Source of the DNA: Channa striata
Lineage: Eukaryota; Chordata; Actinopteri; Anabantiformes; Channidae
Assembly: GCA_033026295.1 (NCBI GenBank)
Contig: CM065181.1
Span: forward strand, 10,015,001 to 10,079,000
DNA length: 64,000 nucleotides
Direction of reading: 5' to 3'
Of this stretch, positions 25,239 to 40,200 are shown one piece after another; the stretch's first letter is position 1; each line of letters starts with the position of its first letter. The translations under genes and the position numbers were made by a program. The notes beneath the pieces were generated by a model, which saw only the letters and a program-made list of their open reading frames with translations, was not told the origin of the DNA and ran no database searches.

Positions 25239-28200
25239 GCAACCTCTTCACCTAAAGTCCATCAGTGCTGATCAAACATGACAGGTGTGTCTTGCTACAA
25301 ATCCATTTTGTAAGGCAGGAATATGACCCTGGTCCACTTTACTTCTGAAATAACCTTTCCTTTCATCAAGTGGCCAGATTAATTACTGAAACATTACACA
25401 CTAACCAGCTCAATATATCAGGTGGCCACAGCCTTAAGTTCAATGGGATGATCTTTTTCTGCTTTTCTTGAGAGAGATTGTGTGTGTGCGTGTTTGGCTA
25501 TCAGAAAAAGGAGGCAGGCAGAGAGTGATTCTCAGTAGGTCTGAGTGTTATAACTCTGGTGGCCTATTGCATGAGATAGAGGTCATTGTCGCTACAAAAT
25601 ATGGTAGAGTAAAGCACTACTTTGATACCGTAGACCCCCGTCTCAACACACCCCACACACACCCACACACACACACACATCTTAGGGTAAAGACAGAAAC
25701 CTGGGACAAACAGCAGGAGACACATTTATCCAGCAGACAGAGGTGACAGTCAATCAAATAGCGAGATGATAGATGGGAAATGAAAGGGAATGTGGTGTAC
25801 GTCCTTTTACCCAACAAGGACAGAATCTACTATAATGAAGGATCCTAAGGACTTACAGTAGGATGTCACCAGCCATTCGAGAGATCCTTGTCCCCTCAGT
25901 CCTTTATTAGTTTCTTTATAGCATGGAAATAAAAACAAGCCAACTTCCACTGTACTGTAAGAGGGCACAACTAATCTGACAAAGTCTTTTGAAAGGCACA
26001 AAACAAACATGGTTTATTTTCTTACATTGGTATGAAATTAAACTTCTAATGGAGCTTGGTGCTAAACCACACAGTATTTATTGCCTTGGCAACAGAACTT
26101 TTCAAAGCTGATGTTTTCACATCTGGCAGCTGACCGAAGCAGGAAGGATAAAAGCAGTGACACAAGCAACACTTGTCTTGTTGATCCGGAAAAAAGCCTC
26201 TGAGTTTGGACAGATGTGGTGTACAGTCGTCTTGCTGTTCTTAATGGGGCACAACTTGAGTGTAGCTCAGCAGTCAGTTTCCAGCAGAGAATGAGTCTAA
26301 ACCGTTATCATCACAAAATGTCCAAAAAGCTAATATTTTAAAAAACGGTTTATTGGAAAAAATCAACTGCATAATGTAAATGGGTATGGTCCTAATTTTA
26401 CTTCCATCTTAAGTGTACATGTTGAAGAACAAAGAAACTTCGGCATCTAAGCTCCTCAACAAAATGCATGTTTAACAGCCATAAAAAATGTCACTCTTAA
26501 AACTGTGGAAAGAGCTGAAGCTTTTCCTTTTTTTTCAGCCCAGAGTATAGAGGACAGATGTGCAGATTTGTTGCTGAACGAAAGGTGTGTAAATGAAAAT
26601 GTGGGGATTGAAAGCAAGTGACAAAGATAGATTTAGAATCTTTAAAAAAAAAAAAAAAGTCAACAGCACCAAATATCACTGTCGCTTGTACAAAGATGGA
26701 AGGTGTGAGTAATGTGTAAGTCATGTGTTTCCACCATGGGATCTGGCACATGAGAGAGGTCTTATCTTTTATTTTGAATCTATAATTGCACCAAGATAAG
26801 ATGGCTCAAAAGAGATCTGTGCATGGTTGTGCTGCATCTTGGCAGGTCATAACAAACAGAGAAGTGTTGCTGAAATAAATTACCTGGAGCGGGTGTGTTC
26901 TCCTGTTTGTCATGCTCCTCGTGCCACTGCATGGTGCGGTAGTAGCTCAGCATCACCTCCCACAACGCCTTGCAAAGATCTGTCAGGCAAGGAATGTAGC
27001 TGTCCAGGGTGATGTGCTGCCAAAAGAGAGGTTGAAAAGACAAGGTTACAGTTGCTTTTCATTCTTGTATTACTGTATTAAGTCTGTTCCCATGTGCTTT
27101 GTTGTATCGACTAAAGAGAAGGTGCTGTGGCATAGTTACGTACCAAACGCACACGGTCCTGGACTACTTTGAGAAAACAAAAGCTGACCAGTCGTCTCCG
27201 GTTTTACATCTAATATGAGCCTGCTTATATCCATATTTTATGATTAATATAACAGCAGTATCGGAGCAACTGCGTAAGTAAAAGTATAAATTTAAGAATA
27301 AGGAATATAACCATAAGTCCATTAGAAAAACTGCTGTATGTAATAATATGCTTAAAAATGTTTTAATCATGTCTTCACAGTTTATGATGAATAGTTGTCT
27401 AGCTACCTACACACAGTTTATACACCGCTGTCATTAAACTTTGTGAATAATCACAGGGCTTAAAATTCTCAACCGATAATGCACACTGCTGTCATTCCTC
27501 CGCATACCAATCAGATGAACTAATCTGAATTTGACTTCTCAAGAGTCCAGACACTGTGGAAAAAAAAATGTTGTGTATTTTAAATCAAAACCTGGCCCAC
27601 CTCGCAAAAGTGCAGCTGGCACAATAGTAGCAACTGACAGAGTTTAAGGCTCTACCGAACAACTTGCCAATAGAGTCTTGTCAGCATATTCAGGGACAAA
27701 TTAATCACTGCCAGATGAAACGCCGCTGTCAACAGCACCTGCATTTTACTTTGTCTAAACCATGATAATGAATAAGCGTTTCTAGACCCCTGCTACCTTC
27801 CACAAAAGGTCTGTAAATTACACAGCATATGCCTCACACAGTCTTGGATGATGATAGAAAAAAAAGTGCTTTGCAATGCAAAAACACTCAAACTGTGCAA
27901 TGACTAACATAAGTGAAGTTCCACACCTTCTTGTGGCATTTTCTTTTGGCATGTCCAAGAGAGCCGGAGTGACAAATCATTACTTGCCTGGAGAATCTCT
28001 CAACAGAACATTTCTTAGTGAGATATCTGAGGTACATTCACAACTGTAACTGCCATCCACAAGAAGGTTTCATGCAATAACTGTCATCTCAAATATGTGG
28101 TTAATGCAGAGCTGTTGCCCAATGCAGCTAAATTGCCCAACATGTATAGATCCAGTGTTTGTACAAAATGACTTGTCTGTAAAAGTGAAATGCTATTATT

Positions 28201-31200
28201 AACACCACTTAGACATGTAACTACTCTGAGCACAAACTTTTATCACAATCTCGTCACACATTAATACATCATGTTCTGGAAAGCCTCCAGTGGCAACAGC
28301 AAATTGTGCTCTTAGCATTGTTTTCTTACGGAGGATGTTTTGGAACTATAAACAGTGACAACTCATCTCCAAATTAACTTTTCAGCACAAAAACAACAAA
28401 CCGCCACAAGCAATTATAGCAGTACCAATTACACTATACAAACAGCAGAATTAAAAAAAAAAAGTCAGTCAGTGGAACTAATAGCAATTGTCAGGATGCG
28501 CAGTCAGGTGTGTACAAAGCGTAGACCTTTAAAACCGCACAGCGATACTGGCTGTTGATTATCAGTGTTCTATCGCTGCACAGCTGTATTAAGGTATTAA
28601 GACAAATACTCAAATAATTAACAATAGTTGGTCAAACAAATCAGTTTTTCTGAATGCTGTTGTTACAGTACTTTTGGCTTTATATGCTAAAGGTCTGACA
28701 CAGCATCACAAATTTGAGGAGATTAAACAGTCAGTGTCATTTTCATGTATCAGCCTAATCTAAGAAATGTTCAATAGGTAATTAGTGACTTCACTTTAAA
28801 CTGCTCATGTGAATGTTAGTGGGAACGGTTGTCTGTCTTTGTTGGCCCTGAGCACATGCAGCATGTACAGGTTGGACCCCACCTCTCACCCAATGACAGC
28901 TGGGATAGGCTCCATCCCCCCCGCGACCCTAAACTTGATAAGTGGTTGCAGATGATGGATGGATAGATGAATGATAAACATATGTACAGTTACAAAACTA
29001 GCAGCAGTCAGACAACTAAGTGAATCAACCAGATCTGACGAAATCAGGCTTGTACATATGACATTTGCCACACTAAACCATGTCTTAGCAGCATGTTGCC
29101 AAGCAACTGGGGAGAGAGGAGACAACGTGGGGGTAAGATGCAGGAGTGTCTTCTGGTTAAATCTTCAGTGGGGTTGATAAGATTGAGTAACCTTGGCTAC
29201 ACAATGTTAATGTACTTGTAGACAGAGAGTTTGCATGTGATATCAACAATAAAAGGGAACAAAAGCGTTTGCTGGAATTAACCAGCCACCTTTCTAAACA
29301 CATTGTTCTCCACAAAATGACATTGAAAATTACAAGAGGCACACTCAGGCTCTATTTTAGGAGCACCATTTGGTTTTCTTAAGACACTCATCCATCATTA
29401 TGTACACAGCATATTCCAAGCTGTGGTTCTGAACAGACAAAGCACTCAGTGCATTTTTCCATTTGTGCATGCTGGCATGTGGAGGAGTACACATGAAAAG
29501 GAAAAAAGCCACACAAGATGATGTTCAAGAGAGCACAGGTATCTTCGAATGGCAGATTTCTTTAGGAAAAGACAATCATACCTCTCTCCTTTCAAATAGA
29601 TTAAATAAACACGTTAACTTGCAAGAGATCAAAACCATAGTCAGCAGCCTGAGGACCTGCTGTACAAGCAAAGACACAAAGTCCAGTAAAGGCTGCTCAA
29701 GAGGAATTTTGCTCTTTCATGATAAAAACAACTTGGTGCACCAGTCTGAAAAGTGAACTAAATACATCCAAGCATTAACTAGACATTACCAAAATATTGA
29801 GTATACATTTTTCAAGTATTTATTTTTCCAGTCTTACAATTCAGTTTAATGGCAGCTGCATTTTCTTTAAAGCTAAAAGAAAATCGTTCATTAGACTGAC
29901 TGCTAAAAATTCAAAAGGATTCACCTTGTAATAGCAAATACTGTATTAGTTGGAAATATGTCTTGGTATATCCTGTCTAAAAAAATCCAGAGGAACAGTC
30001 TTTTTTTTTACATTTATTGTTGGCTCTCCGATCTTTTCTGACATGCTGAGTGCCAATAAATCTGACTGCAAGTTACTAATGGCATATGCCATTAAATGAA
30101 AATTACGTTTTATAAAATAGTATCGTTAACGCAAATGCGAAAGGAGCTCTTTAAATCAGAGTCAATATTATTACTGTACATGTATGTGTTATTTAGAGCA
30201 AAGGAGCTAAAGCACAACCCCGTGGCAGCTGAGGTTAAACAGAGGAACTAGTTTTTAATCTCACACTTGCTCTTTCATATGTTCTACTGCTGCTGCTTTA
30301 AGGTGCAGCATCACAACAACCTGCCAAGCATCCCAACATCGTTCACAACGTGAGTCAAAGCAACGGCTCCAGACTTTGTGGATTTCAGACACATTTTTTT
30401 TCTGTTTTACAGGAAACAAATAAGAATTATTCAAGGCAAAAACATCTAATGAATAGGGCACCTGGCCTGAGGATCAAAAATCAAACAAACTAGTTCAACA
30501 GTGTGCTGACAAAATATACAACATGTGGCAGTGGATTAGTTTGAATTTGTAATAAAGCTAACGCCATTAACGGTTCATTAAACACACGCACAAATACTGT
30601 CATCATGGCATAGGATTATGTTTATAATAAACAATAGTGCTTGAATCCACCCTACAGCCTCAAGAAATCGTCTACCCTTCAGTGAGAAAGATCCGACTAA
30701 AACAAAATAATGGGATGCGGCATGGTGGGGAGCGGGTAATAAATCACTATGGGTTGCTGATAGCAGTTTTTCTGATATCAGAGTGATTTCTGTATCATCA
30801 GCAGAGCTAATGGCTTTACAACACAGGTAAAATCTATTTCAAAAAGCTAACGTTCCACTAGCAGTTGCAGGCCTCAAAGTTCATTACACATCACCATGTG
30901 AGACTGTAGAACATGTTCAAGGAAACAAACAACAAATGAAACTCACAGCTGTTTTATCAAAAGTTATTTTTTCCATCTGCAGCTGCTTTAGTCTGGCAGG
31001 CTACTAATGGCTGAACTATTATTATGATATGTAAAATAAAGCCTTAAATGAAATGAATTTCATATTGATACAGTTCAACAACATATAAGTAATGTTTAGA
31101 GAAATCTGTCAACTTTTATTGCCACCTCCTTAATTGTGATTCAGGAAGTAGAGAGACCTGTTTCTATCGGAAGCAAAGTCAGACAAACCAGGGGATCAAT

Positions 31201-34200
31201 AAAGAGAGAAACTAGCCAATAATGATGAGATGTTGATGTAAAATTAATAAGACCCTATCAGAACTGACCTTTCTGTGTGTTCCCATTTCGCTTGAATTTT
31301 AAGTAGCATAAGTAAGAGGAAAGTCTAATGTGGCTCTAACATTTCCCTAATCTGTATTTATTAGGCGAAGAGCGACTGAATAAGTTTGAGCTTCTCTACA
31401 AACAGTATCTTTCCTATGCGAGCAACTCGAAGCAAATGAGGGTTCAATGTCAAGAGCAAAACACAGCTAATCAACTGAAAGAGCAGAAAACATTGCTTTG
31501 GCAATTTCTTTAGGTGGTTTATTGATTTGAACCAGAGCTTGTCACAGGTATAATTTTTCATACCAGTCAGAGAGAAACAATTCAATGACTGCATATGCTG
31601 TAAAATCCCAAACAATCCCCAAAAGAGACAATAAAGGGACATTTGTTTATAAGCACAGAAATCTGAGTTTTCTCTATATTTTTAAATAGATGCAAATAAA
31701 TGTCTTAAATAAAATGTGGACCAGAAGTACACAAAATACCTGATACCCCCTTAAGGCCACTACAGAAAGGCTGAAAATGTTGTCAGTGACACAATTGAAC
31801 TGAACCGTGTGGGTGTTCACAAACCTCTTCATTTGAGTGTGTGCTTGTGTGTGGGTGCTGCCCTATCAATCATGATCATACATCCTAGTGTGCAGGTAAT
31901 GCAAATATGCAGACACACGGTATCCATCGAATTCCAGTAAAAATTAGGACGTGCATGTAAGAGTACATTTATTACACTTCATAATGTGACGTTACATGCA
32001 CATTTCCAGTAAGTCTAACAACTGTGGTGTCCAAAAGAGAAAAAGACACAAGAATGCTTAATATAATTACATTTTAGAGAAAATAGTTTAGATTAAAAAT
32101 ATAATACACGCACATTATTGTAGGGGGTATAAAAAAACCTAAAATGTAAACATTTTCTAGGGTTTCAGTTTTTTTCCTTAAAAAATGAGCAAAAAAATAA
32201 AATGTCCTAATATTTTTTAAATCTATCATGATTTCTACATGAAGGAAACCTCTCAAGTAAACTCAAGTGAATACTCTTTGAAATCAGATGAAAAATTCCA
32301 AAACTGTTTAATACTGACAAGGTATCATTCTTAGAGACACAAACAGTGTAATCTTACATTTTATATTAATTTACTAGTTGATTAAGTGAATTATCTTGCA
32401 CTCAAACTGAAACCAACCTATGACCAGTAAGACCCAAGTGTCCTGTCCCTGAACCCCAAGTTGTTAAGAATATAAAAATGCTCCCTCAAGGCCACCGACC
32501 AATCAGAATGGGAAAACACGCACAACAAAGAGGAAAAAATACAGGGGAGCAAAAAATGGATCAGATGAGACAGGAAAAAACTTTAATCAACACTGTAACA
32601 CAGACCCTGGGGGAGGAACACTCACTCCTAACATGTTCATGATGAATTGATTAAGTTATGCCCTACTGGACATGCAAATGTAAGATTTATTTTGATCTAG
32701 GAGTCATGGGGGGAGACAGAAAGGGAACCGAAGCATGTGGGACAATATGGAAAAGCCAGTCAGAAAGTGCTGCAGCTGCAGAGCACCAGGTCTTCATTGT
32801 GAACAAGATTAATTATCTCCAAATAAAAAGGGCCATGGTATAGTATGGTTCTAATCAGAACAGGAACTTGGGCCATGCTCTCCCCTCCCTTTTTTCATGA
32901 AATGCGGCTTTTTTTTTTTTTGTTGCATCCAAAGCAATGAGAAAGCTAATGTAGAGAAAAAGGACATGTGTGCAACCTTTCACACTGGCATCGAACTAAA
33001 AGAACTACATTATTCCTGGCCAAAATCTGTTGAATTACAGATGAATTGGTAAGTGTGGAAGAAAATTATCACCCACCAATCCGCCTACGGGCAACCACCG
33101 CCCACCCCACAACCCCGCACACTTATCTGCATACCGTGCACAGGTCCTTGTACTGCATCTTTTGGAACTTGGTATCAGCGTTGCCGGCACACAGCTCCAC
33201 GTATCCCAGCACCACTTGGAACACTGTGTTGTGGATAGCCTGGGTGAAGTGCATGTGCAACTGGTCCATAGCAGTCTGCAGAGAAAGCCAAGAATACAGT
33301 TATGAAAACCATTATGTCAAGATGTGACCATTATTTGCCCGTGTGGAAAGACAAACAGCAGGAGAATTGCAAACATTTTGGAGGCCCAGACTATATGCTT
33401 CGCACACTATATATCACTTGCAGACACAGTATGTTAGTAAAACAATATGGCACGAAGGAAAATGAGAATGGCTCTCTGTTCTTGGAAATGCAGTGTTGTG
33501 AAAATGGCCAACTTTGTCTGCAGTTTCCATGGCAATTTATGAAACAATATACAAAGAAAGAGAACACACAAAGGAAGAGATGTAACCTATTAATGACATG
33601 AATGGAATCATGGCACAGCTAACCCTTTCTAGCCGTGGCCATTCAACAAAACCATTCATCATCTGAGGTCTATGACACGGTCCGTACATGTACATTCATC
33701 ATCCTAAACACTTATTCTGTTGAGGAGTTTTCACTGGTGGTGCTTCACCATGAACAGGTTGCCAGTCTATCTCAGGGCCAAACCAGAGAGAGAGTCATAC
33801 GCAGACATAACATGGGGAGAACTCCACACAGGAAGGCTGCAGCCAGCAGCGGAACCAGAGAACTGCTAGCTGTTAGGTGGCAGTGCCATCCAGTCCAACC
33901 TCTCTTATAAGAGTATTGGGAGGCTCTGTTAGAGTGTATAGGTGCTTAGAATTAAATACCATCTAGCCTCTTCCATTTCTATATTATTATTATTATTATA
34001 TCTCAATTATTTATATCAATACATTTTCTCAATAAAACTGATTTTGATTATTTTTAGTTGATTCAATGCAGCACAGCAAGATCACAGATCAACCATAACA
34101 TTAATAACACCAGATTGCTTTAATATTAAAATATACAGTTTTTAAAAATCAGCTGCACATTCACCAACGGTGATCTTTTCTAATTAATAGCTGAACATTG

Positions 34201-37200
34201 TTTGAAAGAGGTACCATAATCAGTATTGTTTAATGTACATTTGTCTTTTAGTGGAGTACATTTACTTTTTCAATTTAGTAAAATAAAAAAAAGAATGAAG
34301 ACATTTAGCTTGAGTATTGACTTTGTGTACTGTGCTTATACCAGCACTAAGTGAATACCATTTAACTGTGTATTGCCCTTTCTGATCATTAACAGTACCA
34401 GTGTAAAAGTTGTGTTTGATTTGTGTATAATCACAGTGCTGACAGATTTACATAATATGTCTGTATGCCAGCTATAGAGGTATGTGGCATAAAGCAGTTT
34501 AAAAGTTCAGATGCTAAAATGCTAAACTGATGGAAATTGTAAAGTCAGGTTCTAATTTTCTCTCCAAGTGACCACTGTCCCATAACAATTGTCCTTTAAT
34601 GCACTGTAATTTAAAAAATAACAATTAGAGCAGCTTTAAATTCATTAATAATTAACAATCTGGGATTTCATTTTTAAATCAAAGCACAACTTAGTCCACT
34701 ACACACTGCTTTTACTGAGCTTTGTCTGTGTCTTCCCAACTGGAGTCTGTTGCCCCCAACTCTATTTCAAAGTCAAGTTATACTTGCCATCATTTTTCTG
34801 TCTTACAGCTCCCACCCACAGTCTCGTTGGGGACCCTAGTCAATTGAGGACACCAGAGTTGCAAGATACGTGGGCACAGTATTGAAGCAAAGCCCTATGG
34901 GTAACAGGCACTGCAGCGCAATTAGATTTCCTTTCTGCTAGCTCATGACCACAAAATGTTGCCCCCCATCCATTCTCACTGCCTGCTGCCACAAAAGACA
35001 TTTAAACACTTCTTCTGTCCTTTCCAAAGGAGTTTCACTTCATCTGTCCTACAAACACCAAACAATCTCTGGATGTACAAAGTATAAACTACAAAATATA
35101 TATAAAGGTTTATCTTATCTTATCTTATCTACAAAGTCTAAACTACAGACAAAAAAGGCAGCAACTATGGCAACTAATAAAAACCATAATGTCACATCAC
35201 TAACTTTACATATAATTACTACTAAATGTAGATGGAAAAATCTCGGACTAAACAAATGTTTCTTTCAGAAAAATTTTGAAAGAGTTAACCGGGGGCCAAG
35301 CTCATTAGGCTACGAGGAACCAGGGCATCCGAGCCAGGAAATGAAAGTGAGAGCCAAGAGAAAAGTGTAACAAGAAAGAAAGAAAGTACAAATGGCTTGA
35401 GGTGATGAGGTCCTTGTGAGGCTGATTAAATCTTGGATTACATAACAAGTCTGTTATGTATCAAAGAAAATTAGGATTACTCTACGCGTATGTTTAAGTG
35501 TGCACTGCAGAAATATAATCTAGCAAAAGCTAAGAGTTAAACAATAACCACAGGTCATTTGGGGGAACACAGAGGCAGAGAGTGTTCCAAACATTTTCAG
35601 GAGGAGTTAAAGAAAAACAAAGAAAAGGAAAGATGAAAACCAGAAACGTACATTGGGAGAAATTCTAAGAGCCCATCAAAAACAACTCCTTAGCAAGATT
35701 TTGAGTCTGAAAATGCTCCTTGTCACACTAATAGGAAAAACATTATTCATTCTCAAGAAGCCTTGATGACGCAGTCCCCACCTCAAGGATGGCTGTTAAT
35801 GTCAAGAGGCATACGGCATATTTATTAAAGGGAGCGTTGGCTCGAGTTTTGAATAATAATGCCATCTTTTACGTTCATTGTGCATTGAGTGCAAGAACAA
35901 GGCTCTTTTTTGGTTTATTCAACAAAGGAACAGCTATGTTTTAATAAAAATTTCTACTATAACATGCCAAATGCCTCTCACACATTAGTCCTGCCAAGTG
36001 TAATGTGAAGAAGGTGACGTAAATTTGCCTTAATATTGTCTATTATATTAATTCACTAAATTACTCTGACTAGCATGTGTGATATCTTTCGTTCTGTGCC
36101 TGCTGCTTCACTGGTCAATTTAAGCTTTTTGGCTCAGGACTCCAAAAAACAGCAGAAAAGCCGAGGGAATGGCACGAACCTCAGCAATTAGACCTCAGCC
36201 TATTGCAGTGGCTTCACCTCAAACTTTGTTTCTTTTCTCCAACGCCTCCACCAGCTTGGCAGCTTAAGTTTGTGTTATGTTGCTTTCATTGCACATCATA
36301 TTCTAAAGCATTTGGAATTCTTTACTGCAACTCATATTTAAACATATTAATTTTATTTAACTACTGACTAAATTTACCTTGTGAGATTCTCTTATTTGTC
36401 TTTGAAGTGGAGCCGGGTCAGTAGACATGTTCAACTTTTACAGTAAAATGCCGCGTTTGCAGAATAAGTACTTATCTTATGTATCCCCAACTGTCTAGTC
36501 TCCACACATTCAATAGGTGCAATCAGAGTTAAAAGACATCCACCATATCTGCTAGGCTGCAGATCAGTGGTAGTCTCAACAAAAACACTGAATTAAGAAT
36601 GGACCAGCATTTGTGGAAATTTATATAAAATGTATAGATCATAAATGTAGGCTCAGGGCTATAAACAAGACTAGAAAGAACTTAAGTCAAGGCACATGAA
36701 AAAAAGGAATGTTCCGGAACATGTGGGTTAATAGAAAGAGATGGGATATGGGAGCAAAGTTTGAAAGCGAGAGCACAAGACAATAAGTCTAGTAATAAAA
36801 TTTATGATCTGTATTATTAAAACCTATAGTTATTTAATCTCTCTGTCATTCATTTAAATTGAAATTAAAGTATTTGTCTGGTTTACGCTAAAATTGCCAT
36901 CACATATAAACAGGCTATTACATTATAACGTTAATGCTATTTGATGCATGATCATCTCTTTTGTTTTTATGTTTTCAGTTGTTAGTTTGTATTATCTAAG
37001 GATCATCTTTTAAAATTAGTCTTTCCTTTTGTGGCTGATTTCTGTGGGTGTTAAGTGATTGACAGTAAGTAGTGCATAACTTTATCACAAAAATGACATG
37101 CATGCCCTTAGGGTTTGATCGCTTAATCAAAAGCTTCTGCAAAGATGCTCGCTGGAGTGTAAAAATTCCACCAAGGCAAAAACAAATAATACTGAAAAAA

Positions 37201-40200
37201 GAAAAGTGAATAAACCAAATTACACTCTTGTGTGTTTTGTGACAGTTAAACCAATCTGTGCGTAGAAGATGTTCTTACACTGCTGCAATTTAAATGGTGG
37301 CAAAAGGTTATAAAAGTAGAGAAACAACTTTGCAGACTGAAAGAACACAGTCCTAAAACATTGTTAAAGAGAGAAACAGCTAACATTAATGAAACTGCTG
37401 ACATTATCCCTCAGGCTTTCCAAAACATCTCCAAAACAAAAAGGACGTATGCAGTAAGTGAGAACAACGAGCAGACCATCACATCCAGTGATGCTTAGCC
37501 ATTCCCCATTGTGTGGTGAATGAGTCAAATCACTGACCTGTGTCTTGCCAAGGAGCGTGTAGGCCAGCTGGACCTTGGTGTAGTGCAAAACATCAAAGTG
37601 CTTACAAGTCTTGGAAAGGGCGACATCGAGCTGCTCCTAGAGTCAGAAATAGACAAACAGATGAATGACAAAAAAAAGAACAAGGAAAAAGTGAGCGAAA
37701 GAAAAAGAAACTGGGATTATCACAGTCAAGTAAATGTACAGATGTATATCTAATTATGTGAATGTGTGTCAGTCTTTGACAAAGAGATAAAAGATCCAGG
37801 AATGTGTATCAGCCCTGACAAATTCAGCTGACCTCAGGTGATCTAATGTCACGTCTAACCACATGTCAACGCGTTGTTGGACAACACACTGAAACGCATG
37901 TAGTAGCACCATGCAGCTGTCTAATAACAATTTTCCACGAGGATCAATCAGAACAGAACTACGTCGCAAACACAAGAGCACAAGCAGGCTGTTATGTAGA
38001 ATCCATCCATCAGTCCACAGTCTTAACTGCTTATCCTGTTCAGGGTCGCGAGAGGCTGAAGACTATTCCAGCTGTCATTGGGCGAGAGGCGGGCTACAGA
38101 TGTTGTGATGCATTCACTGTCAACCTTTGACAGTGAACTACTTACGACTCACTACAGTTCAATCCTACCTTTCATAGGTGTGTGTGATGAGTTTGCTTTG
38201 CTTATTAGCAAAGTCATGCTGACTGGTAAACAAACAAGCAACTTGCTGCGTGGTTACGTATGTGTGCGCACACGCACTCCTGTTTATTGTGTACGGCCCG
38301 AACTGTAAGTAATTAATCTACTCAAGCGCAGCAGCAGCAGTGCTGGGAAAATTGCTTTGCATACCATTTATCACACACAAGTATCACGACACAGCTAGAG
38401 AAGAAAAAGATATAATTTACTCTGCTTGCACACTCACAATAATGACTTTCTGAATGTGTCAATATTTTCAGACCCAGAATGACAATGTCAAAATTAAATA
38501 TAAATTGCTTCTTTCAAATGAGAGCTTCTTGGAAAATTACAAGGTTAGGGCAAAATATTATTCACTGATACAACTCTCGTTACTGATATTGCTCTCAAAT
38601 AATGGAATTAGAGATAAAGTAGAGAAAACCATACCTCTATTTGCTCCAGAGTATCTTGAAGTTTGGAATGCAATTCGCTGTGGAGGAAAGTAGAACATTG
38701 TTTAGGGTTAGTTACCCAATAATGAACCAATTGTAAAACCAACAATTGTCATTATCATCAGTTAAAGATAAATAAACTTTTCTAAACATTCAGCTACAAA
38801 AAAAAATTAAATATTCTGTGAATCCATTACTTTTTAAAGCCACTAGAATATGACACAGACAGCACAGAAATCCTGCTCTCAAAGAAAGGGACGCATCCCC
38901 AGCATTACTTACTATATGGTTAATTTGTTTCATGTGTGTTATTTTTCCATTTCTACAGTGGAATTCAAGTTGCAAAACACCTACGCATGCTGAGCACGCT
39001 CAGATTCTGCCTCACCACGGAAAATGCTTTCAACCCAGAAGCTAAGAAGCACCAGCAAAAATTACAACTGTTTTGCTCATCCCAAGACGCCGGTTCATTT
39101 CCCTTGCGACTCCCCCTGCACTGCAGCCACTTTTAATCACCCTCTGTTCCATTGGTTCCCTGTATCTGTTCCTGCTTTGCTACGGGTCCTTTTCAGGTCA
39201 ACCAGCTCTTAAGTTGTGTCTTTCGAGACCACAGTTGCCCAAGAGAGATAGTGTCCTTAACAAAATGCTAATTAGGCATCTTAGTTGGGGACAGAGAGTG
39301 ATAAGAGTGAGGAGGAGGAAGAAACTAAAAGGAGACTGCTGATTAATTTCCACAAGTTATATGCAAAACCGGTTACACAAATCAGTGCGCCATTTCAAAC
39401 CCCAATGCACTGTAGCCCTTTGTGTATAACAGGTGAGTAGGACAGGAATATAAAAAATGACAGCTACAAAATGTTTAAACATAGTTGAGAAGAAGGAATT
39501 GTTAGCACAAATGACGAATGATTGAATATGGAAGAAACTGTGACGTGTCAAACAAAGTTAGTCAGTAGGCTGCGTTTCCCTTCTAATAATACAGGCATGG
39601 TGGGCAACCATACTTTGGGGACTCCCCCCTCGCTTTCATTCATGACTGTTTTAAATAATCTAATACCATCCACTCAGAAATATTAATTAATGGGAGAAAA
39701 TGTTTTCTCATGGAACCACAATGTCACTGTATTTGCTTGTTGTCTTTCACAACGTTTTAAGAGGACCTCATTATTGCTTTTAGCAATAAAAATCTATCCC
39801 AAAATGTTCATAAATACAAACAAAGACAAATCTTCACTTTTGGTAGGTGTTCTTATTGATTTCCTTCTGGTACTGTCCTCCCACAGTCCAAAGATATGCA
39901 TGTTAGGTTATGTATCACTGTGTTGGCCATGGCATAAGCCTGTTTCACATATGAAATAATAAAGTATTTTCGCAAATGTGAAACCTCAATCATCCTCCAG
40001 CCACCACGTCTGACAATTTTGTAGGGAAATCACTGCAGTAAGCACAATACTGAGTAAGAAATTAATGTGAAATGATATAAACAAAAATCTGTCCTTCCAG
40101 GATTTCACAGATCTTTCTGTGATTGCTGCAGCATAAACTACCTGCTTCACAGCAGTTTTTCTAAAATGATTGTGATGCATGTCGGCATGTTCTATGATGT

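Larger units (their letters stand above)
19874..26883 (-). other. vps50: vps50 intron between exons 12 and 11
   Basis: 7.0 kb. It contains a 148-codon minus-strand open frame (20899-21345) of unknown origin, a short palindrome at 22123-22141, the L2-like LINE fossil at 24118-24850 with a telomere-like CCCTAA stretch, and a CT/CA microsatellite at 25195-25239. The rest is unremarkable. Confidence 0.85.
37637..38634 (-). other. vps50: vps50 intron between exons 9 and 8
   Basis: 1.0 kb with a partial dispersed-repeat copy (about 37995-38100), followed directly by a perfect 11-bp inverted repeat at 38113-38137. Confidence 0.85.

Noticed and set aside
34945..35370. 141-codon plus-strand open frame
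   Set aside because: Long, but the translation has no recognisable motif, crosses a TTATC simple repeat and lacks conservation cues. Likely chance.
39024..39212. Possible LINE fragment with an FHWFPV-like word
   Set aside because: One short resemblance to the LHWLPV motif of fish LINEs, with no flanking motif in frame; too weak to call.
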